The notes under the pieces were generated by a model. The model did no database searches, was not told where the DNA came from, and was given only the letters and a program-made list of their open reading frames with translations. A DNA stretch of 64,000 nucleotides from Bradyrhizobium ottawaense (lineage in GTDB: Bacteria; Pseudomonadota; Alphaproteobacteria; Rhizobiales; Xanthobacteraceae). Of this stretch, positions 1-8,109 are shown one piece after another. Position 1 is the stretch's first letter. Each line of letters starts with the position of its first letter. Location of the stretch: positions 372,001 through 436,000 of the forward strand of contig NZ_CP029425.2 of the NCBI RefSeq assembly GCF_002278135.3, read 5' to 3'. A program made the position numbers and the translations under genes.

Positions 1-744
1 GCCGCCGCCGTCACCGGTGCAGGTGTGGGCCGAGGTGCAGGAGGCATAGGCGCGGCCGTAGCCGCCGGTCGCCAGAATCACGGTCTGGGCGCGGAAGCGG
101 TGCAGCGTGCCATCGTCGAGCTTGAGCGCGATGACGCCGCGGCAGGTGCCCTGGTCGTCCATGATCAGGTCGATGGCGAAGAACTCAATGAAGAACTCGG
201 CCGCGTGGCGCAGCGACTGGCCGTACATCGTGTGCAGCATGGCGTGGCCGGTGCGGTCGGCGGCGGCGCAGGTGCGCTGCGCCTGGCCCTTGCCGTAGTC
301 CATGGTCATGCCGCCGAACGGACGCTGGTAGATCTTGCCGTCCTCGGTGCGCGAGAACGGCACGCCCCAATGCTCGAGCTCGTAGACCGCCTCGGGCGCG
401 TTGCGCACCATGTATTCGATCGCGTCCTGGTCGCCGAGCCAGTCCGACCCCTTCACGGTGTCGTACATGTGCCAGCGCCAGTCGTCCTTGTGCATGTTGC
501 CGAGCGAGGCGGAGATGCCGCCCTGCGCCGCCACCGTGTGCGAACGGGTCGGAAATACCTTGGTGATGCAGGCCGTGCGCAGGCCGGCTTCGCTGCAGCC
601 GACCACGGCGCGCAGGCCCGCGCCGCCGGCGCCGACCACGACGACGTCATAGGTGTGGTCTTCGATCGGATAGGCTTTGCCGTTGGTGGCGGGAGCGCCG
701 TTGCCCGTGCCATTCGTTGTGGTGGCCGATGTTCCCGTAGCCAT
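1..744 (-). CDS. sdhA: Succinate dehydrogenase flavoprotein subunit (partial)
   Basis: The visible 248 residues are the N-terminal part; the gene continues off the left edge. SdhA carries covalent FAD and oxidises succinate to fumarate in respiratory complex II and the TCA cycle, on the cytoplasmic face of the membrane. The dinucleotide-binding motif [12 protein letters not shown] lies near residue 40 and is followed by [11 protein letters not shown], which contains the histidine that binds FAD covalently in the family. A Gly/Thr/Asn-rich leader of about 25 residues precedes the FAD domain. The ATG at 744 follows the sdhD stop by three bases, so translation is probably coupled. sdhB would be expected further left. 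Confidence 0.97.
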   Translation of the reverse strand, partial: MATGTSATTTNGTGNGAPATNGKAYPIEDHTYDVVVVGAGGAGLRAVVGCSEAGLRTACITKVFPTRSHTVAAQGGISASLGNMHKDDWRWHMYDTVKGSDWLGDQDAIEYMVRNAPEAVYELEHWGVPFSRTEDGKIYQRPFGGMTMDYGKGQAQRTCAAADRTGHAMLHTMYGQSLRHAAEFFIEFFAIDLIMDDQGTCRGVIALKLDDGTLHRFRAQTVILATGGYGRAYASCTSAHTCTGDGGG

Positions 745-747
745 GGG

Positions 748-1152
748 TTACACTCCGGAGGACAGTTTCAGGATCGCGTAGGTCGAGGCGAGCGCCACGG
801 CGACCGAGAAGAAATTGTTGAGCATGATCGAGACGAGCTTCAGCTTCTCGTTATGGACGTAGTCCTCGATCACCACCTGCATGCCGATCTTCATGTGCCA
901 GGCGCTGGCGAAGATGAAGAGGAGCAGGATCACCGCGACGGGAATGGAGCTCAGGGTCTGCGCAGCGTAGACTTGGTTGCGGCCGAGCAGCATCACGATG
1001 ATCACCAGCGCCGGGATCATCAGCAGCGTCATGGCGACGCCGGTGACGCGCTGTCGCCAGAAATCGGATGTGCCGGAATGCGCGGCACCGAGATTGCGGA
1101 CGCGGCCGAGCGGGGTCCGCAGGCTGCGCTTCGGCGTATCGGATGCGCTCAT
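748..1152 (-). CDS. sdhD: Succinate dehydrogenase membrane anchor subunit
   Basis: This 134-residue protein has three hydrophobic segments (about residues 38-57, 67-88 and 105-130), as expected for the SdhD anchor of complex II that helps bind haem b and quinone. The HMKIGMQVVIEDYVHN stretch is typical of alphaproteobacterial SdhD. The start overlaps the end of sdhC by four bases and the stop sits three bases before sdhA, so the three genes form a tight operon. Confidence 0.95.
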   Translation of the reverse strand: MSASDTPKRSLRTPLGRVRNLGAAHSGTSDFWRQRVTGVAMTLLMIPALVIIVMLLGRNQVYAAQTLSSIPVAVILLLFIFASAWHMKIGMQVVIEDYVHNEKLKLVSIMLNNFFSVAVALASTYAILKLSSGV

Positions 1153-1547
1153 CGTCCACCTCCGTTCGCATAGGCGATGATCCAGATCAGCACCGTCAGC
1201 GCGATGCCGCCGATCAGGGCACCCCAGGTCAGCGCTTCCCGCTCATTGGCCTTGAAGCCGTAGCCGAGGTCCCACACGAAATGCCGGATGCCGCTGAGCA
1301 TATGGTGCATCAGCGCCCAAGTGTATCCGAACACGATCAGCCGCCCGATGATGCTGCCGGCGAAGGCCTGGACGTGTGCGTAAGCGGCCGGGCCGGAAGC
1401 CGCGGCAACCAGCCACCAGACCAGCAGCAGGGTTCCGAAATAGAGGGCAATCCCGGTGGCGCGATGGATGATGGACAGAGCCATCGTCAGCGTCCAGCGG
1501 TACACTTGCATGTGCGGCGAGAGGGGTCGTTCGATCCGTGCGGTCAT
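1149..1547 (-). CDS. sdhC: Succinate dehydrogenase cytochrome b556 subunit
   Basis: This 132-residue protein is the other membrane anchor of complex II. It opens with RPLSPHMQVYRW, a family signature, followed by SIIHRATG. The segment LMHHMLSGIRH near residues 80-90 contains the histidines expected to ligate haem b. Three transmembrane segments are visible. It is the first gene of the sdhC-D-A run, so the operon promoter should lie in 1548-1700 on the minus strand. Confidence 0.96.
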   Translation of the reverse strand: MTARIERPLSPHMQVYRWTLTMALSIIHRATGIALYFGTLLLVWWLVAAASGPAAYAHVQAFAGSIIGRLIVFGYTWALMHHMLSGIRHFVWDLGYGFKANEREALTWGALIGGIALTVLIWIIAYANGGGR

Positions 1548-2066
1548 GGGCTTTGATGTTTTATGGCGGCCCAGCAGGGGGCGCGCGGGGATCGGAAAGG
1601 TCGGCTCTATTTACGGAGTCGATTTGGCCTGTGCAATCTCCAAATTGCCATAAATCGAACGATGGTTCAGCTCTAGAGCCTTGATGAAGCAAGGCCAATC
1701 AGGGGCTTGGTATACCAGAGCATCGGTCCGCCAACCAAACTGAGAACTCAAATTCATTACTTCGTAGCCTGCGCGAGGCGCATTGAAATCGCTATTGGAA
1801 CGCCTCTAGCCCAACGTCCGCTGCTCTCCGCTCGCACCAATCGGTCGGTGTCGGCCGTAGCCGCCTCCCAAGGGCCCAGGGCGACTCGGCTCGCCGCACG
1901 CTGGCCCAGCTTCGCTGAAAACCGCGGATATGCGCAGCCCGCATTCCACCCCAGCCGGGACGTCCGGTGCGTCGACCGGGCAACCCGGATCGCCTAAAGC
2001 TGGGACCGCAGCCGTCTCCGACCGACGTCCGAAGAGGTTGCGACCAGTCGCCGGGGCAGGTCAGGG
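1548..2066. other. Intergenic region upstream of sdhC and the TauE pseudogene
   Basis: These 519 bases contain no convincing gene. Short ORFs on both strands (for example 1707-1997 plus and 1792-1983 minus) have no recognisable motif or ribosome-binding site. The left part must hold the sdhC promoter. A perfect 6-base inverted repeat (ATTTGG, 12-base spacer, CCAAAT) lies at 1622-1645, about 75 bases upstream of sdhC. Confidence 0.5.
1622..1645. promoter_or_regulatory. Inverted repeat upstream of sdhC (candidate operator)
   Basis: ATTTGG at 1622-1627 and CCAAAT at 1640-1645 are exact reverse complements with a 12-base spacer. The element lies upstream of the sdh operon start at 1547. It does not match the FixK/FNR consensus. 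A regulatory role is inferred only from symmetry and position. Confidence 0.25.
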
Positions 2067-2926
2067 GTGATTGCAGGTCTTGATATCAAGGACATCGTCG
2101 AGCTCGCACTGTTGCTGATCGCAACCGGGGCGCTTTCGGGATTTTTGGCCGGCGTGTTCGGTATCGGCGGCGGCGCGATTCTCGTGCCAGTGTTCTACGA
2201 ATGCTTCCGTATCGCCGGCGTGCCGCTGGAGGTGCGCATGCCGCTCTGCATCGGCACCTCGCTCGCGGTGATCATCCCGACCTCGATCCGTTCGTTCCAG
2301 GCGCATTACAAGCGCGGCGCCGTCGACATGGCTATCCTCAGGGTCTGGTGGCTGCCGACGTGGTCGGCGTCGTCGCCGGCAGCGTCATCGCGCGCTATGC
2401 GCCGGAGCGGCTGTTCAAGATCGTGTTCGTCTGCGTCGCCTATTCCGCGGCGGCGCGCCTCATCTTCGCGCGCGAAGGCTGGAAGTTGGGCGACGATCTG
2501 CCGAAGGGCCCGCTGATGCGCGCCTACGGCTTCTGCGTCGGCATTCTCTCGACCCTGATGGGCATCGGCGGCGGCCTGTTCTCGAACCTGCTGATGACGT
2601 TCTACGGCCGTCCCATCCATCAGGCGGTCGCGACGTCATCCGCACTCGCGGTGCTGATCTCGATCCCCGGCGCGCTCGGCTACATTTATGCGGGCTGGCC
2701 GGCGGCGGCGAACTATCCGGCCGTCGCAGCGCTGCAGATCCCGTTCGCGCTCGGTTACGTCTCGCTGATCGGAGCCGTGCTCGTGATGCCGATGAGCCTC
2801 GTCACCGCGCCGCTCGGCGTGAGAGCTGCACATGCGATGTCGAAGCGGACGCTGGAAGTGGCGTTCGGGTGTTATCTGTTGATCGTCGGCAGCCGGTTTG
2901 TGCTGAGCCTGGTGGGCGGGCTGTAG
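2067..2926 (+). pseudogene. TauE/SafE-family permease interrupted by a frameshift
   Basis: Two overlapping frames together encode one TauE/SafE (DUF81) anion or sulfite exporter of about 286 residues. The first frame, from a GTG at 2067, gives the N-terminal half with GVFGIGGGAILVP and ends convincingly at about 2360 with AVDMAILRVWWLPT. The second frame takes over at about 2360 with VVGVVAGSVIARYAPERLF and continues through the second GIGGG repeat to a stop at 2926. Joining the two needs a -1 shift, equivalent to one missing base near 2358-2363. Either the gene is broken or the sequence has an error. The rest of both halves looks intact. Confidence 0.85.
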
Positions 2927-2958
2927 TCGCCGCGTCCACCGTCATTCGAGCGCAGCGT

Positions 2959-3048
2959 CGTAGGGTGGGTTAGCGAAGCGTAACCCACCGCTTCTGCCGC
3001 CGCGGAACGCAAAGAGGTGGGTTACGCCTTCGGCTAACCCACCCTACG
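2959..3048. repeat. Intergenic palindromic repeat, TAGGGTGGG family
   Basis: The left arm CGTAGGGTGGGTTAGCGAAG is mirrored by the right arm ending AACCCACCCTACG, with an inner GTAACCCACC/GGTGGGTTAC pair. Related copies occur at about 8012-8109, 10624-10731 and 47169-47262. It lies between the TauE pseudogene and the 3' end of matB. Confidence 0.8.
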
Positions 3049-3079
3049 GCTTCATCCGCAAGGACGGCGAACGCCAGCC

Positions 3080-4609
3080 CTATTTCTTCGCGTAGATATC
3101 CTTGTACGTATCCCGCAAGACGTTCTTCTGCACCTTGCCCATGGTGTTGCGCGGCAGCTCGTCGACCACGAAGACGCGCTTGGGCATCTTGAACTTTGCG
3201 ATCCGTCCGTCCAGCGCGTTCAGCACGGCGGCTTCAGTGACGTCGGCGCCCTTGTTGCAGACCAGCACCGCCGTGACGCCCTCGCCGAAATCGGCATGCG
3301 GCACGCCGATCACGGCGGATTCGATCACGCCGGGCATGGCGTCGATCTCGCTCTCGATCTCTTTCGGATAGACGTTGAAGCCGCCGGAGATCACGAGATC
3401 CTTGCCGCGGCCGAGGATGTGGACGTAGCCCTTGCCGTCGATCTTGCCGAGGTCGCCGGTGATGAAGAAGCCGTCGTCGCGGAATTCGGACTTGGTCTTC
3501 TCCGGCATGCGCCAATAGCCCTTGAAGACGTTCGGTCCCTTGACCTCGATCATGCCGATCTCCTCGCGCGGCAGCTCCTTGCCCGTCTCGGGTTCGGTGA
3601 CGCGCACGGAGACGCCGGGGAGAGGGAAGCCGACCGCGCCGGGCACGCGCTCGCCGTCATAGGGGTTCGACGTGTTCATGTTGGTCTCGGTCATGCCGTA
3701 GCGCTCGAGCACGGCGTGCCCCGTGCGCGCCGACCATTCGCGATGGGTCTCCGCCAGCAGCGGCGCCGAGCCCGAGATGAACAGCCGCATGTGCTTCGTG
3801 GTGTCGCGCGACAGCGCAGAATTCTGCAGGAGGCGCGTGTAGAAAGTCGGCACGCCCATCAATACTGTGGCGCGCGCCATCAGCTTGATCATCAAATCCG
3901 GATCGAGCTTCGGCAGGAAGATCATCGACGCCCGGGCGAACAGTGTCACGTTGGTCGCCACGAACAGGCCGTGCGTATGATAGATCGGCAGCGCGTGGAT
4001 CAGCACGTCCTTGTCGGTGAAGCGCCAGTAGCCGACGAGCGAGAGCGAGTTCGACGCCAGATTATCATGCGTCAGCATCGCGCCCTTGGAGCGGCCCGTG
4101 GTGCCCGAGGTGTAGAGGATGGCGGCGAGATCGTCGTTCGCCCGCGCGACAGTCGTGAATTCGCTGCTCGCCTTGTCGGCGGCCTCGGTCAGCGAGCCCT
4201 TGCCGTCAGCTCCGAGCGTCTCGACCCCGGCCTCCACCTTGGCGGCGATCGGGGCGAGGCCTTCGGCCTTGGAGGGATCGCAGACCACCAGCGACGGCTC
4301 GGCATCGCCGATGAAGTAGTCGAGCTCGTTCAGCGTATAGGCGGTGTTGAGCGGAAGATAGACCGCGCCGGCCCGTACCGTGCCGAGATACAGCACGATA
4401 TTGGCGACGGATTTCTCGACCTGCACCGCGACGCGGTCGCCCGGCTTCACGCCGCGCGCGACCAGCACATTCGCCATCTGCCCCGCCCGCGCGATCAGCT
4501 CGCCATAGCTGATATGGCCGCCGTCATGCGTCTCGATCGCGAGGCGCTTCGGATCGTCCAGGCCGTCGAACAGGCGGGAGAACAGGTTGGCGTTGGCAGC
4601 TGGGTTCAT
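3080..4609 (-). CDS. matB: Malonyl-CoA synthetase (malonate-CoA ligase)
   Basis: This 509-residue member of the adenylate-forming (ANL) superfamily ligates malonate to CoA with ATP. The P-loop-like motif YTSGTTGRSKG is at about residue 165. The adenylate-binding region ERYGMTETNMNTSNPYDG and the hinge motif GRGKDLVISGGFNVYP follow, and the C-terminal catalytic lysine lies in PRNTMGKVQKNVLR. From memory the sequence is very close to Rhodopseudomonas palustris MatB, including the MTETNMNTSNPYDG active-site stretch. In rhizobia MatB is usually linked to use of malonate. No matA or malonate transporter is adjacent, so the substrate call rests on similarity. Confidence 0.92.
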   Translation of the reverse strand: MNPAANANLFSRLFDGLDDPKRLAIETHDGGHISYGELIARAGQMANVLVARGVKPGDRVAVQVEKSVANIVLYLGTVRAGAVYLPLNTAYTLNELDYFIGDAEPSLVVCDPSKAEGLAPIAAKVEAGVETLGADGKGSLTEAADKASSEFTTVARANDDLAAILYTSGTTGRSKGAMLTHDNLASNSLSLVGYWRFTDKDVLIHALPIYHTHGLFVATNVTLFARASMIFLPKLDPDLMIKLMARATVLMGVPTFYTRLLQNSALSRDTTKHMRLFISGSAPLLAETHREWSARTGHAVLERYGMTETNMNTSNPYDGERVPGAVGFPLPGVSVRVTEPETGKELPREEIGMIEVKGPNVFKGYWRMPEKTKSEFRDDGFFITGDLGKIDGKGYVHILGRGKDLVISGGFNVYPKEIESEIDAMPGVIESAVIGVPHADFGEGVTAVLVCNKGADVTEAAVLNALDGRIAKFKMPKRVFVVDELPRNTMGKVQKNVLRDTYKDIYAKK

Positions 4610-4694
4610 GCAACATTCCTCGCCGGCGAAGGCCGGTCAAACCGAGGGCTGGATTAGCAAAAACCGCCCCAATGAAGCAACGGAGACAGTTTGC

Positions 4695-5456
4695 ATGACA
4701 AAAGCTGGGAAACGCGTGGCCTGGGTCACGGGCGGCGGCAGTGGGATCGGCGAGGCCGGCGCCGAGGCGCTGGCGGCCGACGGTTGGACCGTGGTGGTCT
4801 CGGGCCGGCGCAAGGACGCCCTGGATACCGTGGTTGCCAAAATCGCCAAGGCGGGCGGGGCGGCCGAGGCCATCGCGCTGGACGTGGCCAACGCTGCGGA
4901 AGCCCAGAAAGCCGCCGATCAGATCGTCGCCAGGCACGGCCGCATCGACCTCCTGGTCAATAACGCCGGCATCAATGTTCCCAAGCGCAGCTGGAAGGAC
5001 ATGGAACTGGAGGGCTGGGACAAGTTGGTCCAGGTCAATCTCAACGGCGTGCTCTATTGCATGCGCGCGGTGCTGCCGACGATGCGCAAGCAGCAGGATG
5101 GCGCGATCATCAACGTCTCGTCCTGGGCCGGCCGCCACGTCTCGAAGATGCCGGGCCCGGCCTACACCACGACCAAGCATGCGGTGCTGGCACTGACCCA
5201 TTCCTTCAACATGGACGAATGCGTCAACGGCCTGCGCGCCTGCTGCCTGATGCCGGGCGAGGTGGCGACGCCGATCCTCAAGCTGCGCCCGGTGGTGCCG
5301 AGCGAGGACGAGCAGGCCAGGATGCTGCAATCCGAAGATCTCGGCCGCACCATCGCCTTCATCGCGAGCATGCCGGCCAGGGTCTGCATCAACGAGGTGC
5401 TGATCAGCCCGACGCATAATCGCGGATTCATCCAGACGCCGAACAACAGGGATTGA
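4695..5456 (+). CDS. Short-chain dehydrogenase/reductase (SDR family)
   Basis: This 253-residue classical SDR has the cofactor motif TGGGSGIG near residue 13, NNAG near residue 90, and the catalytic Ser in INVSS followed by YTTTK (Tyr-x3-Lys). An Arg at the end of the second strand (SGRR) hints at NADP preference. ATG 4695 was chosen because it places the first beta strand (RVAWVTGG) a few residues from the N-terminus; longer in-frame starts add non-conserved sequence. It is divergent from matB with about 85 bases between starts. Substrate unknown. Confidence 0.9.
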   Translation: MTKAGKRVAWVTGGGSGIGEAGAEALAADGWTVVVSGRRKDALDTVVAKIAKAGGAAEAIALDVANAAEAQKAADQIVARHGRIDLLVNNAGINVPKRSWKDMELEGWDKLVQVNLNGVLYCMRAVLPTMRKQQDGAIINVSSWAGRHVSKMPGPAYTTTKHAVLALTHSFNMDECVNGLRACCLMPGEVATPILKLRPVVPSEDEQARMLQSEDLGRTIAFIASMPARVCINEVLISPTHNRGFIQTPNNRD

Positions 5457-5843
5457 GGCGCAGCGCGCGCGTCAATCTCCGCTGTCGTCCCGGGGCGCGA
5501 CAACGTCGCGAACCCGGGACCCATAACCACAGGGAGAAGACGTCGCGCGAGACGGTAACTCCGAGTCTTCGCCAAACCACTCCCTGTGGCTATGGGTCCC
5601 GGATCGGCGCTTCGCTTGTCCGGGACGACAGCGGAGTGGGCGGATCGTTCGTGCATCACACGAACGTCCCCCCACATAGTTTCACGCATCACAAAGAATT
5701 TTTCCCCGAAACCACTTCGCCAACCCTCCCGTAGTTCGGTCCAACGACGGCGCTGCTGCTTCACGCCAACAGGTCGCAGCCGCCGTTGTTGCCCCAACGC
5801 AAGACCGGCCATCGCCGGTTACAATTCAATCGGGAGACTTTCC
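5457..5843. other. Repeat-bearing intergenic region upstream of the fasciclin gene
   Basis: The left half is occupied by the long palindromic repeat at 5479-5634. The rest (5635-5843) contains no coding sequence I can support and presumably holds the promoter of the fasciclin-domain gene. Confidence 0.5.
5479..5634. repeat. Long palindromic repeat, GTCGTCCCGG family
   Basis: The arms begin CCGCTGTCGTCCCGG and end CCGGGACGACAGCGG, with inner arms GGGACCCATAACCACAGGGA and TCCCTGTGGCTATGGGTCCC. Relatives occur at 13273-13426, 26832-26964, 30971-31106 and 35067-35192. These elements sit between genes and could form very long hairpins. Confidence 0.85.
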
Positions 5844-6398
5844 ATGTCGAAGCGCATTGCCTATCTCGCCGCCGCCGCCTTCAGCGCCCTGGCCATCACC
5901 GCGACCGTCGTCGCGCCTGTCCGCGCCGAGGAGAAGACCGTCATGGTCGGCGGTGCCGCGATGTTCCCGTCCAAGAACATCGTCCAGAACGCGGTCAACT
6001 CGAAGGACCACACCACGCTGGTCGCGGCGGTGAAGGCGGCCGGCTTGGTGCCGACGCTGGAAGGCAAGGGTCCGTTCACGGTGTTTGCCCCGACCAACGC
6101 CGCCTTCGGCAAGCTGCCGGCCGGCACCGTCGACAATCTGGTCAAGCCCGAGAACAAGGCGACGCTGACCAAGATCCTCACCTACCATGTCGTGCCCGGC
6201 AAGCTCGAGGCCTCCGACCTCACCGAGGGCAAGAAGCTGAAGACCGCCGAAGGCGAGGAGCTGACGGTCAAGAAGATGGACGGCAAGACCTGGATCGTCG
6301 ATGCCAAGGGCGGCACCTCGATGGTCACGATCTCCAACGTCAACCAGTCCAACGGCGTCATCCATGTGGTCGACACCGTGCTGATGCCGGCGACGTAA
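5844..6398 (+). CDS. Secreted fasciclin-domain protein
   Basis: This 184-residue protein begins with a Sec signal peptide (about residues 1-31, ending VRAEE). A single fasciclin (FAS1) domain follows, with the H1-type motif GPFTVFAPTNAAF near residue 75 and the H2-like YHVVPG near residue 115. The C-terminal NGVIHVVDTVLMP stretch is a family hallmark. FAS1 proteins are periplasmic or extracellular and are often linked to adhesion. ATG 5844 follows CGGGAGA and starts directly on the signal peptide. A good terminator follows. Confidence 0.92.
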   Translation: MSKRIAYLAAAAFSALAITATVVAPVRAEEKTVMVGGAAMFPSKNIVQNAVNSKDHTTLVAAVKAAGLVPTLEGKGPFTVFAPTNAAFGKLPAGTVDNLVKPENKATLTKILTYHVVPGKLEASDLTEGKKLKTAEGEELTVKKMDGKTWIVDAKGGTSMVTISNVNQSNGVIHVVDTVLMPAT

Positions 6399-6444
6399 CA
6401 CCGCGGGCTCCTGTTTCATCCCGCAAGCAGGATGCGACGAAACG

Positions 6445-6474
6445 GCGAGCCGGGGGCACCCGGCTCGCTTTATT
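6445..6474 (+). terminator. Rho-independent terminator after the fasciclin gene
   Basis: A perfect 10-base stem GCGAGCCGGG / CCCGGCTCGC with loop GGCA lies at 6445-6468 and is followed by TTTATT. Confidence 0.8.
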
Positions 6475-6581
6475 GTGACCGCCATAGCCCGACGCTATCG
6501 ATTCGATGGCGGACAGGGCGTAACGAAAGCGGGCGCATCGGCGTATAATCGGTGTCACACGACGTTCAGGACGGAACCACC

Positions 6582-7211
6582 ATGTCGAGCCTCACAGTCA
6601 CCGACGAGCAGGTCAGCGCCGCCCCGGCCAAAGTGATCCAGCCGGCCTGGGTCCGCATCATGCACTGGGTCAATGCCCTCGCCATGATCCTGATGATCCT
6701 GTCGGGCTGGCAGATCTACAACGCCTCGCCGCTGTTCGGCTTCAGCTTTCCGCGCGAGTACACGCTCGGCGGATGGCTCGGCGGCGGCCTGCTCTGGCAC
6801 TTTGCTGCGATGTGGCTGTTGATGATCAACGGCCTCGCCTATCTCGTCACGGGCTTTGCCACCGGCCGTTTCCGCAAGAAACTGTTTCCGATCACCCCGT
6901 CAGGCGTGCTCCATGACGTCAGGGCAGCGCTGACCTTCAAGCTCGGCCACGATGACCTCACCGTCTACAATTACGTGCAGCGCCTGCTCTATGCCGGCAT
7001 CATCGTGGTCGGCGTGCTGATCGTGCTCACGGGCTTAGGGATGTGGAAGCCCGTGCAGCTCTATTATCTCGTCGCGCTGTTCGGCGACTACCCGACCGCG
7101 CGCTACATCCATTTCTTCTGCATGGCCGCGATCTGCGCGTTCCTCGTCGTTCACGTCCTGCTCGCGCTGCTCGTGCCTAAGAGCCTGCGCGCCATGATCA
7201 TCGGCCGCTGA
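6582..7211 (+). CDS. Cytochrome b561-type membrane subunit (partner of a molybdopterin oxidoreductase)
   Basis: This 209-residue integral membrane protein has four hydrophobic helices and the His-containing motifs RIMHWVNA (helix 1), LLWHFAAMW (helix 2) and FFCMAAICAFLVVHVLLAL (helix 4), typical of di-haem cytochrome b/b6-like electron carriers. ATG 6582 has AGGACGG upstream; the GTG at 6552 is a less likely start. The next gene starts 11 bases downstream and encodes a molybdopterin oxidoreductase, so this protein probably exchanges electrons between that enzyme and the quinone pool. Confidence 0.88.
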   Translation: MSSLTVTDEQVSAAPAKVIQPAWVRIMHWVNALAMILMILSGWQIYNASPLFGFSFPREYTLGGWLGGGLLWHFAAMWLLMINGLAYLVTGFATGRFRKKLFPITPSGVLHDVRAALTFKLGHDDLTVYNYVQRLLYAGIIVVGVLIVLTGLGMWKPVQLYYLVALFGDYPTARYIHFFCMAAICAFLVVHVLLALLVPKSLRAMIIGR

Positions 7212-7221
7212 GGAGGAGAGC

Positions 7222-8004
7222 ATGGCCAAGCGTTCATTCCTGATCCCCGGCGTCGACAAGCGGCTCTTGATCAAGGACTCCATCAAGACCATGCCCGACG
7301 TCACGCGCCGCCGCTTCATTGCGGGCGGCGCCAGCCTCGGCGCGCTGACGCTGCTCACCGGCTGCGATGTGATCGACTCGTCCTCGGCCGAGGAGATGCT
7401 GAAGCAGGTCTCGAAATTCAACGATGCCGTGCAGGCCTTCATCTTCAACCCCGACGCACTGGCGCCGACCTTCCCCGAGAGCGCGATCACGAAACCGTTC
7501 CCGTTCAACGCCTATTACGATCTCGACGACGCGCCTGACGTCGCTGGCGCCGACTGGAAGCTCGAGGTTCGCGGCCTCGTCGACAACAAGAAGTCGTGGA
7601 CGCTGGACGAGCTCTACAAGTTGCCGCAAGTCACGCAAATCACCCGCCATATCTGCGTCGAGGGCTGGAGCGCGATCGGCAGCTGGACCGGCACGCCCTT
7701 GCGCGATTTCCTCAAGCTGATCGGCGCCGACACAAGCGCGAAATACGTCTGGTTCCAGTGCGCCGACAAGGACGGCTACAATTCGCCCTTGGACATGCGC
7801 AGCGCGCTGCATCCGCAGACCCAGATGACGTTCAAATACGCGAATGAGATCCTGCCGCGCGCCTACGGCTTCCCCATGAAGATCCGCGTGCCGACAAAAC
7901 TCGGCTTCAAGAACCCGAAATACGTGGTTTCGATGGAAGTCACCAACGACTACAAGGGTGGCCATTGGGAAGACCAGGGGTATAATTCGTTTAGTGGGAG
8001 CTAG
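7222..8004 (+). CDS. Molybdopterin-dependent oxidoreductase, sulfite-oxidase fold
   Basis: This 260-residue protein has a twin-arginine leader (TRRRFIAGG near residue 28) and a sulfite-oxidase-type molybdopterin domain. RHICVEGWSAIGSWTG near residue 145 carries the conserved Cys that would ligate molybdenum, and PTKLGFKNPKYV is typical of the C-terminal part. It resembles MsrP/YedY-like enzymes. The leader ends in LLTGC, which also fits a lipobox, so the mature protein may be a periplasmic lipoprotein. GAGGAGAGC precedes the ATG. Substrate unknown; the upstream cytochrome b is its likely redox partner. Confidence 0.88.
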   Translation: MAKRSFLIPGVDKRLLIKDSIKTMPDVTRRRFIAGGASLGALTLLTGCDVIDSSSAEEMLKQVSKFNDAVQAFIFNPDALAPTFPESAITKPFPFNAYYDLDDAPDVAGADWKLEVRGLVDNKKSWTLDELYKLPQVTQITRHICVEGWSAIGSWTGTPLRDFLKLIGADTSAKYVWFQCADKDGYNSPLDMRSALHPQTQMTFKYANEILPRAYGFPMKIRVPTKLGFKNPKYVVSMEVTNDYKGGHWEDQGYNSFSGS

Positions 8005-8011
8005 GCGCGCT

Positions 8012-8109
8012 GCCGTAGTGTGGGCAAAGCGCAAGCGTGCCCACCAATACTGTATCCGCGGTGGCGGTTGTCGTGGGCACGGCGCTACGCGCCTTTGCCC
8101 ACCCTACGG
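8012..8109. repeat. Palindromic repeat, TAGGGTGGGCAAAG family
   Basis: Arms of the form GTAGTGTGGGCAAAGCGCAAG and CTTTGCCCACCCTACGG frame an internal GTGCCCACC/GTGGGCAC pair. It lies between converging genes and its right end contains the stop codon of the MFS transporter (complement of 8104-8106). The near-identical element at 47169-47262 belongs to the same family. Confidence 0.75.

Noticed and set aside
1707..1997. 96-codon ORF between sdhC and the TauE pseudogene
   Set aside because: No recognisable motif, no clear ribosome-binding site, and its composition matches random GC-rich sequence.
5479..5634. Possible CRISPR array or tandem repeat
   Set aside because: The repeats are isolated palindromes scattered over kilobases, with no regularly spaced direct repeats and no cas genes.
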